The translations under genes were made by a program, and so were the position numbers. Below the pieces are notes generated by a model that saw nothing but the letters and a program-made list of their open reading frames with translations, had not been told where the DNA came from and did not search any database. Shown piece by piece: positions 10,414 through 21,801 of a stretch of DNA of 64,000 bases; position 1 is the stretch's first letter, and each line of letters begins with the position of its first letter. This DNA comes from Ulota crispa (taxonomy: Eukaryota; Streptophyta; Bryopsida; Orthotrichales; Orthotrichaceae): contig OY987251.1 in the NCBI GenBank assembly GCA_963920765.1, positions 13,953,219-14,017,218 of the forward strand, read 5' to 3'.

Positions 10414-10874
10414 CTATCAATACGTTTACGTCACCAAAAAAATCTGTAACAAAGCCCTATCAGGAGCATTAGATGTGCAACCCTGCAAGAATGAGAAGCT
10501 AATCCCTCTATTTTCTGAGCACCAGTTGGTCTCTCTCTCTCCCAATTGTTGCCAAGTGAGCAGCAAAAGAGAATACGAAGCATAAGCAGAGCTACGTCAT
10601 GAGAGAATCACTAGAGCAACTGGCTCTACTATCAAGTACCAAACTACGCAAACTTCCTCACGTTCACTGTAGATGCATGCAGGTGTTTGTCGATGCAAGG
10701 CTCCTCTTTTTTCCTCCTCGATCCAGAGCAAGCAAACCCTAAAATCAAGGGAGGTCGTTCTCAAGCCAGCTATACATAAGCGAGTAATTTTTCAGCACCA
10801 TGGCAGGAGCAGCGTCGTTGGAAAGGAGAAAAGCAGTAAAATCAATTTCTTCAAGCCATGAATTTGCAAGTGTA

Positions 10875-11916
10875 TCACTCAATCTTCGTCACAGGTCTAG
10901 ACTCAAACCCTCCCTCCACCCGTTTCTGCACCACAAACGGCATGTGCGTGCCACAGAGCTTATCCCACGTGATAAAAAAGGGCTGGGAGAAGTTGTACTT
11001 GGTGCCGTGCAACTGGTGGTGAATATCATGATACGCAGTGTTGTTCCAGAAGATGTAATGAAAAGGATTCCAGGGCAGCCACAATCCACAGTGGTCGTCA
11101 ATGGTCTTGATGGTGGCAAAGGAGAAGAAGAAAATAGACGTGCGTGGCGTCATTCCCGTGACTAAAAAAGAAATTGCACCACCTATTGTGTCCAGAAGCA
11201 AGCCTTCCAGGGGATGATTATACAACGCTCCGAACGCAAACGGCACCACGAGTCGGTGATGCAACGAGTGCACATGCTTGTACATGAACTTGTTGAGGTG
11301 CATCCACCGGTGACAAAAATACTGCCACGTATCCATCGCCACCATCGCCAGCAGAATCTGCACTGCCACTACCACATGCCTCGGCTGCTCCACTTTCTCC
11401 TCTTGCCCCGATATCTGCTCAAAAACAAAATCATCCCATACAAACAGATTAGGTCATAAATACCCCAAAACCAAATCACACAAAACAAAGCACAACAATT
11501 CCAAATTCAGATACAGCAGCCGAGACCTTCGGTGTAGGATCAAACGCGCAAGTCACGGGACGAGATATGTTTTAAAAATCTAGTACAAAAGTACGGTTTT
11601 GTAAGGAGAGATTCTGAAGCTCTTGGGGAGAAAGTGACCGGAGGGGGACTAGAATTAGGGTTTAAAAGGGTACCGTAAAGAGAATAAGAGCGACGACGAC
11701 TTGAATCGCCTGCTGCAACAGAACGCCGCGCACCACCTGAGGCACCGTCACCAAGTTCTTCCGCTTCTCGTCCTCCACCGAATGCAAGCGGTACTTGTCA
11801 AACCCCGGCACCGTGATCATGAAGTGGTACATGCCGGAGTAGAGCCAGTACACGACGATGGGTGCAAACGTGCCCAGCACCTCGTCACTCACAGTATGCC
11901 CCAACAGCATCATCAT
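10875..11916 (-). CDS. Sphingoid-base C4-hydroxylase (SBH), fatty acid hydroxylase family
   Basis: This di-iron membrane enzyme hydroxylates C4 of sphinganine to make phytosphingosine-type long-chain bases in the ER. Two exons, 11916-11674 and 11414-10875, join in phase 0 (ACG|GTACCC donor; GAGCAG|ATA acceptor) to give 260 residues, the same size as Arabidopsis SBH1/SBH2. The ATG at 11916 is the first of three consecutive ATGs and gives an N-terminus running into the conserved SDEVLGTFAPIVVYWLYSG. The iron-binding histidine boxes are HRWMH (about 116-120), HSLHH (130-134) and HDIHH (210-214). YNHPLEGLLLDT and ATIKTIDDHCGLWLP are strongly family-like. Several hydrophobic spans are present. Transcription runs toward MSH1 in tandem, with no sign of functional coupling. 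Confidence 0.95.
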
Positions 11917-12455
11917 CGCACTAACAATCTCTCTCCCCCACAACCCACCCTGTCACTGAATCTGCAAAATCTCTCACTGAGCTTGTCTACACAGACTCAT
12001 CAGCAATGAAGCTGGGATTGATGGTAGCGATGTTTGATGGGTTGTTCGTGCTTGCAACCGCCCTGCGGCGGAAGAGAAGGGGAACCTTCGACGCGTCCAT
12101 CGTCATCGTCCTCGTGGTGGTGGTCGAGTGCCTCTTGTCACTATCCAATGGAACTGTGGAAGCTTTCGCGGTGTCAGACCCACCACCACGGCGTCACTTT
12201 TGGCGCAACCCAGTTCCCACGCTCTTCCTCAGAGAAAATTAAAACCTCCTTCAGTTCAGCCTCGTGGGCAAGTGTTGATAAGTTGCCTGGATTCTTATTT
12301 TTAGTCTAACGGGAAATCTTCGATACTAACTTCAAAATAGTAAGAAAAAGAAGCGAAGTTATAGTGAAAGGAAGGTTTGACTCATTTGAGCCCATGTGAG
12401 AAAAGCGGGGTTTGGTAGAAAATGAGGAAAGTGGGATTTGAACTTGTGATACTTA
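11917..12455 (-). promoter_or_regulatory. SBH leader and upstream region
   Basis: The sequence is GC-richer than surrounding intergenic DNA up to about 12240, with CT-rich tracts on the minus strand, as expected for a 5' UTR and proximal promoter. No core promoter motif was identified with confidence. Confidence 0.35.
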
Positions 12456-13936
12456 GGGTATGTTCACACTTGGTATTAAGGTGGAAGCATCCATAACCGA
12501 TAACTTACGAATTCTACAGAAAAATACAAAGAGTTTGAGGCAAAAAAAAAAAATCCCATTTAGGAAGATAAGAAATATTGAGATTGTAAATTTTCATAAT
12601 TTTATTTGCAAAACTGAAATTACTATGAATTTTGGGAGTCAAAAACTATTCCACACCCATTGCCAATGTCTAAATGTATGTAATTCCAATACTAGCAAAA
12701 TTAATTTCAGCTCATTACTTCCTACCTCACTTTGGGACATGTGGCATGCCTTAGATGGCCCCAACCTTGAAAAAGTTAGAAAAGTGCATTCCAAAGCACC
12801 TATCCTTACTCATGGTGGAAATAGCACCCCCTTCTAGTTGGGAATGGGACATTATCAGCTCTGGGTGCTTCCACCTTAAGAGGGGTATTAGCAATATGCA
12901 TGCAGTCTAAAGCCCCCTTTACACTAGAGCTGAGAAGTCGTGAAGAAAATCCTCCATTGGGTCATGACTTGCCTTTGAGAGGCTAGCCTATGGAGGTAGA
13001 GGCTTCTTGTTGTAGTGTAAAGTGAAAAGGGGCCACCAAAAATTTAAAAAAATTAATAAACAATTTATTTTTTCTAGATTTTTTTTGGGTTCTAAAAAAG
13101 ATTTTGTTGGCAATGGTCCTTGGAATTTTAGTCAAGCCCACCTCTTTAGGTGGGCCTAGTCATGCCCACTTATTTAGGTGGGCCTAGTTAGACCCACCTC
13201 TTCAGGTGGGCCCAGTCAAATCCACCTCTTTAGGTGGGCCCGACTATAATTCCAAGGACCTGAACCTTGTGCTTTTTCATTGCCACAAAGGACAAAAGTG
13301 TTGTCCACCTCATTTTCTCCTTTTCTTGTCCCTTAGAAAAAAAAATTCATCAAAAGTGGTTTTCCTTGGTCTTCTCAATTCTTGAAGTTCTCATTGGCTA
13401 AAATTTTCTCTCCACAGCTTCTTGGCTCTAGTATAAACAGGGCATGAAGGAACGTCTAAATGCATCTAACTTTCCTTTGCTACTACCCCTCCAAAGGGCA
13501 TCCTCAATCCATACCTGGCAAGGCGGCTTGGCAATCATATGTGGAGAGCTTGATTGCAGAGCTTTCACCAAAGGTGGGCCACACACCGACTGGAGCAATA
13601 CAATGCAAACCCAACATTTTAAATGTGCTTCTACTATCTATGTTTTCTTCTACGCAGCAACTGTCTAGATTTGCCCTTGCGCACTTTCTGGGACTTGGTC
13701 GTAGCCATTAATTCTTTGACAACAAGCGTACAAAGCAATTTGGAGGGCTCTTGAAGACTGCTGAAACTATCGGGCTTGCCCAAGTTTTTCACATCCTCTT
13801 CATTTTGAAATCTTGCATGCTGGACGCATTGGGATAATATTACTGCTCCTATTATGGATCCCACCTTGAGAGTACCGATGCAAGGGTGTTAACCTAGCTA
13901 GATTGAGGATGCTCTAACACCAAGTGTGAACATATC
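12456..13936. mobile_element. Harbinger-like element, 1.48 kb, TTA duplication
   Basis: The termini are GGGTATGTTCACACTTGG and CCAAGTGTGAACATATC, flanked by TTA at 12453-12455 and 13937-13939. The inverted ends extend loosely inward (GTGGAAGCATCC and GAGGATGC). TTA target duplication suggests PIF/Harbinger. The interior includes the palindromic minisatellite at 13115-13260 and short open frames near 13444-13711 that match no transposase I know. A stretch near 13730 resembles 58835-58900, so related sequence occurs elsewhere. Confidence 0.7.
13115..13260. repeat. Minisatellite of four hairpin units inside an inverted repeat
   Basis: Four units of about 27 bp follow the pattern CCCACCTCTTTAGGTGGGC, each a short hairpin. 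The array is enclosed by GGTCCTTGGAATTTTAGTC (13115-13133) and GACTATAATTCCAAGGACC (13242-13260), which are inverted relative to each other. Confidence 0.85.
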
Positions 13937-14233
13937 TTAAAGGCAATTTTACACTAAGAGTCAAGGTTATGAAAACTTGAGGCCATTTCAATCAAAATTG
14001 CAGCCCAAATGGCCTCAAGAACAGCCCTAAGTCCCCAATATAATACAAATATAGTGAGGGCTAACTCTCTTTGTTTATAAGCTATCTATGGCCTCCCTAG
14101 ATTTCAATTCTAAAATTACTATATTGGATACGTATGAAAGGCATTGGGTAGACAATCACAATTGAGTATGATTACTTTAGCTCTAACTTGGGAATTGAAA
14201 TCCTCCACCTACAACAAGTCCTCCTTTTACATA

Positions 14234-14541
14234 GGGAAAATTTCATGGATTCCCTAGAAGTTTGCAATATTTTCATAGATACCCTTGCGTTTTCAGAAAT
14301 ATCACAAACACCTTTGATCAAAAAAATTAGACATCTTTTTTGTTATGCATGTCATTTCCTTCTCTCTTTGTGCACACACTACTTCTTTGTTATGTGTGCA
14401 CATAAAGGAAGAAGGGAAGTGACATGCACATCAAAGCAAACACCTAAACTTCTTGATCTAATGGTATTTGTGATATCTCTAACAAAGTAGGGATATCTGT
14501 GAAAATATTGCAAACTTCAAAGATATCCATGAAATTTTCCC
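14234..14541. mobile_element. Mutator-like MITE, copy 1
   Basis: The ends are GGGAAAATTTCATGGAT and ATCCATGAAATTTTCCC, with a subterminal AAGTTTGCAATATTTTCA block mirrored at the other end. The flanks TTTACATA and TTTACAAA match at 7 of 8 bases. Related copies are at 19978-20274 and 37619-37934. GGGAAAAT ends with 8-9 bp duplications fit Mutator-like MITEs. Confidence 0.75.
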
Positions 14542-14672
14542 TTTACAAAACCACCCCGAGTAAAAATTACTGGTGAATTATGATAGATTTCTACCACTGA
14601 AATTGCTTCCCTCCAAATATTTTCCAATGTGGAGGGGACAGAGAAGAACTCGTTTGCCAAAAAATTAACCCC

Positions 14673-15270
14673 TCACCGCCCACAAACGTTCCCCAATATC
14701 TTAGAATGTGCTCTTGGATGAATAGAATGGCAACATTTTGATAAGTTGCATCATTTTTTAAAAATTGTAACTGTACAAATTCAAACTAGATATGTTAAAG
14801 ATCACATAGGAAAAGAAAACACAACAATATCACTTATGGATTGAAAGATTATAACATTTGATCAAGAGGGTGTTAAAACTGTGAAAGTAATTTGAAGTCT
14901 TTCAATCCTCTTTCACATCTCAAACTTAAAATTGAGGATATCAAAAAAATGAGTATGTAAAGTACAACATGTGTAATCCTAATCAATTCACAACTTCTTA
15001 AAATCTACTCTACAATTTTTTAAACTAAGTTTCTAATGTGATTGTTTTTCCAAATTCTAGTATATTTGAGGCTCATTTTCAAGAGCTCTTAACACTAGAA
15101 GGTGAAGATTTGCAATGAACACCCTTACACAAAATCTTGAATAGACAAATCATAGTCATTCATTATCAAAATTGGATTTTTGATACTAAAACAAGACTTC
15201 AATAAGAATAGCTAAATAAAATAACCACTGATATTAATCTTTAAGAAAAGACAAAAGAATTCAAACCAAA
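14673..15270. repeat. Dispersed repeat, direct copy of 2475-3150
   Basis: It starts TTAACCCCTCACCGCCC and is collinear with 2475-3150 in the same orientation, about 12 kb away. No coding potential was found. The adjoining stretch 15271-15518 holds only a GC-richer short open frame that matches no known family. Confidence 0.65.
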
Positions 15271-15522
15271 AAGCATGATGAACAGTTTTGGTCCCCTTGG
15301 GCGGTGGGGGTTAAACCCTGACACCCCTCCCCCTTCACATAGAAAGGGCCCTAAAAAGACAAGTTTGCAGAAAGGATGGAGAAGCTACGTGGCTCCCATG
15401 CAAGGGCGTTGCTCCAGCCATGGATTTGGGTGCTGGCCACACATAGAATATTTAGAATTGAAGGCCACGATTTGCTTGAATCCAGCTGCCCAATCATTAG
15501 AGTATTTCATTTTTAGTATTAA

Positions 15523-16429
15523 CCCTTTAAGGACCACACCCATTTTTACAAAATCCACTAAAAATAGGTGCTAGAAGTTTAGATGTGCAATTGAATCGAA
15601 TATGGACTCAATTTAAATAACCCAAACGTATGAATGCAAAAGGACACTTTGCTTGTTGTAATGTATCAAAATTTCAGCTAGATTTATCGTTGGAGGTGAA
15701 ATGTCATAATGATTGAGTGAGTTGTATGCGGAAAACCTCTAATCTTTCACGCTTGTGTGGTTTTGAATGTTAATGCTTCATGCAAGTTTTGATTGAGAAT
15801 TACCTTACATTTCTAAAAAACATGTTTCCCACCTTTCCAACAAGACTAGTTTCACACAAAATAGACAAAAATAACAATCACAAGGTGTAGCTAAGTGGAC
15901 AAAAAGGGTCAAAAATCCCACTTTCTTTGCTACCCTAACTTGGTTCTACAAAAAACTTGATAATTGTTGTGGAAAATCCAATTGGTGGAAACAATCAAGA
16001 ATTGGCCTAAAATGTAGGATGACAAATTTTAAAAATGAAATGACAACACCATTTCAATAGATTTTCAGATACTACAATTATATTGCTAACATATAGGAAA
16101 ACAATACAAGCACATTTCTTAAGCAATTTGAAATTTTTTAGAATTGTGAAATTGAAGTTTAACATTCTTCTTGCATATTTGATGTATTGTGTTTGTGCTT
16201 TGATCCATCTTTGACAAAAAATGAATACATATTTTGAAACCATGCCGTATAAACACCATTATTTATCAACTCACATACCTGATTGTAGTGTTATTTTTTG
16301 AGATGGATGCAAAATTCTTGTGATCACATGCGTTCTTTATGACCAAATTCCAAATTACTGAGCAATTTCAATCTACAGGCCAAAAACTACTCCCATTGAC
16401 CAAAATATGGTCGCGTGGTCCTTAAAAGG
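15523..16429. mobile_element. TTAA-flanked element, 907 bp
   Basis: TTAA at 15519-15522 is followed by CCCTTTAAGGACCAC; the right end GTGGTCCTTAAAAGG is followed by TTAA at 16430-16433. The terminal repeats are about 15 bp and nearly perfect. No open frame of transposase size is present. Confidence 0.8.
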
Positions 16430-16433
16430 TTAA

Positions 16434-17362
16434 GTAAACCTTTTACCGAGTTGAAGGAGTGAGTTCTCACAGCATCTTCAGTGCACCACTCTAAATAGCT
16501 CTCTAAATGTAGCACTATCTTTTGTTTGGAGCAAAACTAGACCATGTAATTATTATTATTGGAAGCACTTTGATAAAATTAAAAAAAAAAAAAATTGTAA
16601 AAACCATTAGAGAAAATTTGAGCCCTCTAGAAGACCCCTACCAATACAAGAGAGATGTGCAAATAGAGAAAAAGACTATCATTTCTAACACAAATTTTGA
16701 CATCTGTAGGCTATCAAATCAGGTGCCACGATGGTGTTAGTATTAAAAAAAAAAATTAGATTATTGTTATTATTTATTTATTTTTTGACCTTTGTAATGT
16801 ACCGTGCTACCATTAGTAGGGGCCTTCTGGATGGCTCAAAATTTCTCTAACGTGTTTTTGGATTTGGAAATTGGACAACCAACTAGGAATCCATTGAAAG
16901 CAAGTTGAAAGATTAAAAAACACAACGTGCTACAACAATTCATGCTTAAGCAAGGTAGTGCCTAGAAATGAAACAACAATTATTATTTTTTGTCTTGAAA
17001 TATTGAAGATATCTCAATACTATACATATGTTTTTTCCAAAAATTTGCAATTTTTTTTGTTTTGGACATGCTTCTTACTTCTTAGTGTTTTTGTAAGTAC
17101 TTTCCAATGTTTAGCAAGTACCTCCCAATGTTTTGCATAGCCAAGCAATTTCTAATTTAATACTTGCAAACTTTGAATAGTCCATACTAAAACCAATATG
17201 ACATAACCAATGCTTCTCAAAGTACTAAGCTTGCCACTTTGATTTTTCCTTGAAATCCTTAATTTTCATTTATTAAAAAAATAATTGCTTCCTAAAAATA
17301 TCTAGATGTTTCATTACCAAAAAAAATTGGCTATGTTTTTATTTGTCACTTTGCCTACCTAA
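16434..17362. other. AT-rich intergenic DNA without a recognised feature
   Basis: I see only AT-rich sequence with homopolymer runs, for example near 16577 and 16745. No gene, clear terminal repeat or RNA gene is apparent. Confidence 0.5.
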
Positions 17363-18483
17363 AGTACAGTTCACACTACATTTCATGTCTCATCTTTGCA
17401 AGTCCCATAGCAACACTAGGTCCTAGCTTTGTTGGGCTATTAAGAGATAATTAAAGATAAAAAGAAGTTCTAAAGAAAGTCATGAATATCATACTACTAA
17501 AATCACAACAAACACAATATTCATTAAATTGAAAAAAAATCAAACATTTTGGGAATTCTAGGTCTTTTTCATCCAATGTGCACTTAATTGTTTTCCAATG
17601 AAATGAGATATATATCTTCCAGATATACACTCTTTATTACCCAATAAGCCAAGAATCTTCTAGAAATATGCTCTTTATTACCCAAAAAGCCAAGAACAAG
17701 ACCTATTTGTTCCACCACATAACAATATTTCAGAAATTTTGGACTCAAAGTTCATTAACTACGTTTAAATTGACCTCCTTAAACATTTAAGTTCACCTCC
17801 TTATACGTTTAAGTTGACTTGAGAGGTTTTAGGTGAAATACAATGGGAATTTTTTTTCCAATTTAATAAATATTGTGTTAATGAAATCTGTCATATCACA
17901 TATTGCTCTTTGCAATATCACATGTCCAATCTATGTGATATTCTACTACTAAAGCAACATTGATATTTGTAATATCACATCTCAACTACTGTAGTATCAT
18001 ATTTCCAATCTCTATGATATTGTAGTACTAAAATCACATTGATATCTATAATATCACATCCCAATCTTTGAAACATCACACCCCTAATTTAATATTATCA
18101 CATAGATGCAATTTGTAGACTTACAATTTTTTCTACTTTGCATTTTGTTTAACATATGAAAATCCTAATAAATTTCTAGTGATGAATGCATAGCATAACA
18201 AGCACCAACAATTTTATGTAAATAAAATTTGTGGAAGTTGAACTGAAAGTTGGATCTAGCAAAATGGTCAACCCAAACCTTAAGTGAAGTTCCACATTTT
18301 TTGGTGCCAAAACTTCCAAAAAGTGCTACCATGTAAGCAACCAAGAGCCCATGATGTGGAACTTGGAATTGATAGTGTTATATGCCAAGTCCCAATCTTT
18401 GGCTTTATACCAATTAGATTCTCAGATTTTAATGGGATAGAGGATGTGGGACATGGGACGTAGGACATAGTGTGAAATGCCCC
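17363..18483. mobile_element. Harbinger-like MITE, copy B, TAA duplication
   Basis: The ends are AGTACAGTTCACACTAC and GTGTGAAATGCCCC, with TAA at 17360-17362 and at 18484-18486. It is the counterpart of 228-897 and has a nested element at 17511-17879. Confidence 0.6.
17511..17879. mobile_element. 4-bp-duplication MITE, 369 bp, in copy B
   Basis: The termini AACACAATATTCATTAAATT and AATTTAATAAATATTGTGTT belong to the same family as 404-554. Copy A has the uninterrupted site ATCACAATGACTT (read in reverse). Here AACA precedes and AATG follows the element, so the duplication was AATG with two later changes on the left. Confidence 0.8.
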
Positions 18484-18557
18484 TAAGTCATGAAGATTAG
18501 AATGTGTGCAATTAGGGAGGTGGGTGTGGACTCTCTTGTGAGTTGATATAAACTCTA

Positions 18558-18836
18558 CACTAAACAGTGCAATTAGGTTGCCTTACCTTGAAATGTTACC
18601 TCATGACTCATTACTTGATCACTTGGACAAGAATGCAACTCTCTAACTATTAAAATTTCACAAGAGTTACAATTTGAATGTTGCTAATTTGATTTTCAGC
18701 AACTTTGTTGTTAATTGTTGCCAAGCCCTTTTAAATTTGTTTATTCAGTAATATTTGATGAAAATTATTATAAGTATTTATATAGTGTGAAGTGTCGAGA
18801 AATTATTGAGGGGCAACCTAAATGCACTATTTAGTG
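18558..18836. mobile_element. 279-bp MITE with CACTAAA ends and TA flanks
   Basis: The ends are CACTAAACAGTGCAATTAGG and CCTAAATGCACTATTTAGTG, each flanked by TA. Copy A (near 154-160) has no insertion at this site. The TA flanks suggest a mariner-type MITE. The CACTA start alone would suggest a CACTA element, but no 3-bp duplication is visible. Confidence 0.65.
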
Positions 18837-19102
18837 TACTAGTCCATTCCTCTATGGAGGGGTAGTACGTCTGTCTGTAAAACCCAGAACCCAGCACAAG
18901 AAGCACCAGAATGGAATATTCTCCGCAGATCCCTCTTCAGCGTTTCTCTCTCACCACTAACTAACTACCGAATCCTCCTGCATCCACAATCACGACTACT
19001 TTCACAGCCAGCTTAATTACTTTCATAGCCGGCTGGCCATAATTGTGACTAACAAGCTGAAGTCCACCGAGGCCAGTTCACAAATCTTTCACCACTCACG
19101 CA

Positions 19103-19253
19103 AACGCCATATTCATTAGACTGGGAAAAAGTGACTTTTTGGGACTTTTGGATTTTGTGTTTTTTAAAGAAAACTCATTGAGTTCTCTTTAAAAAACACA
19201 AAATCCAAAAGTCCCAAAATGTCACTTTTTCCCAATCTAATGAATATGGCGTT
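19103..19253. mobile_element. 151-bp foldback MITE, 4-bp duplication CGCA
   Basis: The ends are AACGCCATATTCATTAGACT and its complement ending GGCGTT, with CGCA at 19099-19102 and 19254-19257. It has the same length as 404-554 and nearly the same sequence. It ends just before a CT-rich stretch that looks like the leader of the SPH gene. Confidence 0.9.
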
Positions 19254-20718
19254 CGCAACAATTAATCGCAAACTCTCCTTCTCCTTCTTCCTCTTCAATT
19301 TCTTCTACTACTTCTGTTTCAATCTTCAGTTCATTCTATTTCTTCAAAGCATATGCCCCTGGAGCCGCATGCAGTCTCTATCGACCTGGATTCATAGTAA
19401 TCCTTCCCCAGAATCATGCTGAAAATCATCCTGAGCGAGCGAGTATGATCCGGAGCATCATGCTTAGTCGACAGAAGCCTCGGTAGTCAAGCATGATCTC
19501 TATAAACATTACCACCTCGCAAAAACTCATTAACACAACTCTCAGCAGTGTCTGAGTGTTCTATCTATATAGTTGCAGTTATTGCTTTGGTTGAAACTTC
19601 TCCTCCTCCACTGCTTGCAAAACTCTTCTTTTCAAAAGTTGTTTTCTGTTTTGTTTTTAACATGCAATTTTTCTGTAACGTTTGGACTTTTTATTCGTTT
19701 GCAACAGTTCCGCATTGCTATTGTGTCTTTTTCCATGCTTTTGCATAATGAATGGTTGACTTGCATAATTCTGTAGCGATTTGCCTTCGTGAGTTTCCCT
19801 TTACCTGTTGCTGCGCTGGTTGATGTGCACGATGCAATCCTCCTCACTGACAGTAGTTTAATTGCTTCACTCTACAAGGAAAGGTGAACTGGGTTTATTT
19901 GGGTACCGTAGTGCAATCCAACATGCTCTATCTGGGCTTCCGCCTTCTAATGCCAGTTCCAGCTAATTGTATAGTAAGAGAAATTTCATGGATACCCCTG
20001 AAGTTTGCAATATTTACATAGGTACCCCTGCTTTTTCAGAAATTACACAAATACCCTTGGAGTTTTGGAACCATAGTTTGTTGGCATTTATTTGTTGTGC
20101 TTGTACGTCCTTCATAACCAATGTTGACAAAGAGAATGTAAAGAAGCAACATGCACAAGAAAACAAACGTCTGAAAATTTTGGTCTCGGCATATTTGTGT
20201 AGTTTCTGAAAAAGCAAGGGTATCTAATGTATGTAAATAATACAAACTTCAGGGGTATACATGAAATTTTTCCTTTATAGTAATTGGGTTTTTAGGACTT
20301 ATATTGAATGATTTGTGCAAACTAGATTAAGAAAGTGAAAAGTAGTATACACAACAAACTTTTGTAAATTCCCTTCTGTCAGTTTCAGGAATTCTTCACA
20401 TTTTCCCTGTGAGTGTTCACTAATTTGTGGTTTTCTCTCCGTGCTACTGCTCATGTTGAATGAATAGTTAAACATTTCTCTATTATTCTTCTATGATTTT
20501 TCCCCCTGTCTCATTTCCCTGCGTTTTGAGTAATACACAGAGAATTCATATGTAAGTCCCGACCGGGAAATTGAAAAAAAATTGCTGTGATATATTGCAC
20601 TGGTTTAGTCACAGCTACTTGCAGCGATTCTCCTGCAATACTTTGGTTTGATCATGCTTTCTGTAAAAAGTTGAACTTGATGAAACTGACGCTCCTTTTT
20701 GCTGTGCAGACTGGAACG
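19254..20718 (+). promoter_or_regulatory. Probable SPH leader and 5'-UTR intron
   Basis: A CT-rich stretch from about 19265 (CTCTCCTTCTCCTTCTTCC) looks like a plant 5' UTR. TTTTTGCTGTGCAG at 20697-20710, nine bases before the SPH ATG, is a good splice acceptor. An intron of roughly 1.2 kb is therefore likely, and would contain the MITE at 19978-20274. The donor was not identified with confidence. Confidence 0.4.
19978..20274. mobile_element. Mutator-like MITE, copy 2
   Basis: The ends are GAGAAATTTCATGGATACCC and GGGTATACATGAAATTTTTCCT. The flanks GTATAGTAA and TTATAGTAA agree at 8 of 9 bases, consistent with a 9-bp target duplication. It is the same family as 14234-14541 and 37619-37934. 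Confidence 0.78.
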
Positions 20719-21150
20719 ATGGCGAAAAGCTGGGGAAGGGTAGTGCTGCTGGTGGTGACGCTGGTGGCGGCTTTGGGCGGCACGCCGGGGGCGTCGGCGC
20801 TGAGGTTCAAGAGGCAGAAAATGTCGGTGAACATCCTGAACGACCTGGCGGACACGAGCATCCTGGTGCACTGCCGGTCCCACGACAACGACCTGGGCCA
20901 GAAGTGGATGGCGCCGGGGCAGTGGTTCGGGTGGGGCTTCGAGCCCAACGTGCTGGGCACCACGCTGTTCTGGTGTGACTTTGTGAAGGGCGCTCAGTGG
21001 CAGGGGTTCACGGTGTTCCAGGACATCGGCATCTGGGGCAAGCAGCCTCGGTGGTGCCGGCAGTGCGTGTGGGTGGTGAGGGCCGACGGCTTCTACCGCT
21101 CCGAGAACGGCGTCGAGCAGCCCTCCATCAAAGTCTACAACTGGAATTGA
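20719..21150 (+). CDS. S-protein homologue (plant self-incompatibility S1 family), secreted
   Basis: Small secreted cysteine-containing proteins of this family include the poppy pollen self-incompatibility determinant; most family members have no known function. The CDS encodes 143 residues in one exon. Residues about 8-27 form a hydrophobic signal peptide ending GTPGASA. The mature part shows the family pattern: VNILNDL, LVHCRSHDNDLGQKWMAPGQ, FGWGFEPNVLGTTLFWCDF, then RWCRQCVWVVRADGFY. The four cysteines are at about 52, 86, 113 and 116, enough for two disulphides. The ATG at 20719 is chosen because it starts the signal peptide just after a splice acceptor; upstream in-frame codons do not look coding. 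The CDS is far more GC-rich than its surroundings. No pairing partner gene is nearby. Confidence 0.93.
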   Translation: MAKSWGRVVLLVVTLVAALGGTPGASALRFKRQKMSVNILNDLADTSILVHCRSHDNDLGQKWMAPGQWFGWGFEPNVLGTTLFWCDFVKGAQWQGFTVFQDIGIWGKQPRWCRQCVWVVRADGFYRSENGVEQPSIKVYNWN

Positions 21151-21256
21151 ATTAATTTATCCATTAGCCCCTCTACACAGTCATGGCCTGGTGCACGTGT
21201 GACCGTGATCGAGGTGTTTGCTTTTTCTGTTAAGTTTAGTGCTTTCGGTTTTGAAG

Positions 21257-21262
21257 AATAAA
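21257..21262 (+). terminator. Candidate polyadenylation signal of SPH
   Basis: AATAAA lies 107 bases after the SPH stop codon. It is the canonical near-upstream element, but plant signals are loose, so this is tentative. Confidence 0.4.
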
Positions 21263-21539
21263 AGTGAAACACCGGCATGTACGTTCACTTGCTGGTAGAT
21301 TTTCTGTTGACTCTGCGACGGCAGTTTCAGTTGAACTCTGATCAACTCCCCCAACAGGAAACTTATATTGCGTTCTCGGTGTTCATTCCCCGGTGAATCT
21401 CACTTTTCCCTCTGAATTTGAGAATTGATACTTGCAAAAACTTACTAATTACAGTTATTTTGGACAAGTGTTGCAACTACACAGATATAAGGAAAAATGA
21501 GACTCATCGTCACCAAGAATTAACACTAGGAATATGATA

Positions 21540-21797
21540 AACGTGCTATTCGTTAAATTGGGAAAAACATTACATGTTGGGAGTTCTAAAAGTTTCAAGT
21601 GACCACCTGAAACCGAGCTCACAATGTTTTTTTTGGTACACGTGCCCTGACCTGAGAGGAGGAGTTTGTGAGGGAAAACATCTTAGTGGCTCAGTCTAAA
21701 TTTGATACATTTGAATCTAGTTTAAGGTGACTTTTGGGGTTTAAGGTGGAGTACAAAATGGTACCTCCGTTTTTCCCAATTTAACAAATAACACGCT
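21540..21797. mobile_element. 4-bp-duplication MITE, 258 bp, GATA
   Basis: The ends AACGTGCTATTCGTTAAATT and AATTTAACAAATAACACGCT are inverted and belong to the family of 404-554. GATA occurs at 21536-21539 and 21798-21801. Confidence 0.85.
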
Positions 21798-21801
21798 GAT
21801 A

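Larger units (their letters stand above)
17363..19010. repeat. Copy B of the inverted repeat pair (partner 1-897)
   Basis: Read on the minus strand it matches 1-897. It is longer mainly because of insertions at 17511-17879 and 18558-18836, which copy A lacks. The pair encloses MSH1 and SBH in opposite orientation about 17 kb apart. Confidence 0.8.

Noticed and set aside
10184-10585. Open frame of 133 codons on the plus strand
   Set aside because: It crosses a MITE end and a 15-bp tandem repeat and shows no family resemblance; chance open frame in SBH downstream DNA.
12006-12242. Open frame of 78 codons with a hydrophobic stretch on the plus strand
   Set aside because: It lies in the probable leader and promoter of SBH on the other strand, resembles no family, and its hydrophobic run comes from complementary GC-rich repeats.
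13444-13711. Open frames inside the Harbinger-like element as possible transposase remains
   Set aside because: No DDE-transposase or MYB-like motif could be recognised.
18558-18836. CACTA transposon based on the CACTAAA end
   Set aside because: No matching 3-bp duplication was found; TA on both sides fits a mariner-type MITE better.
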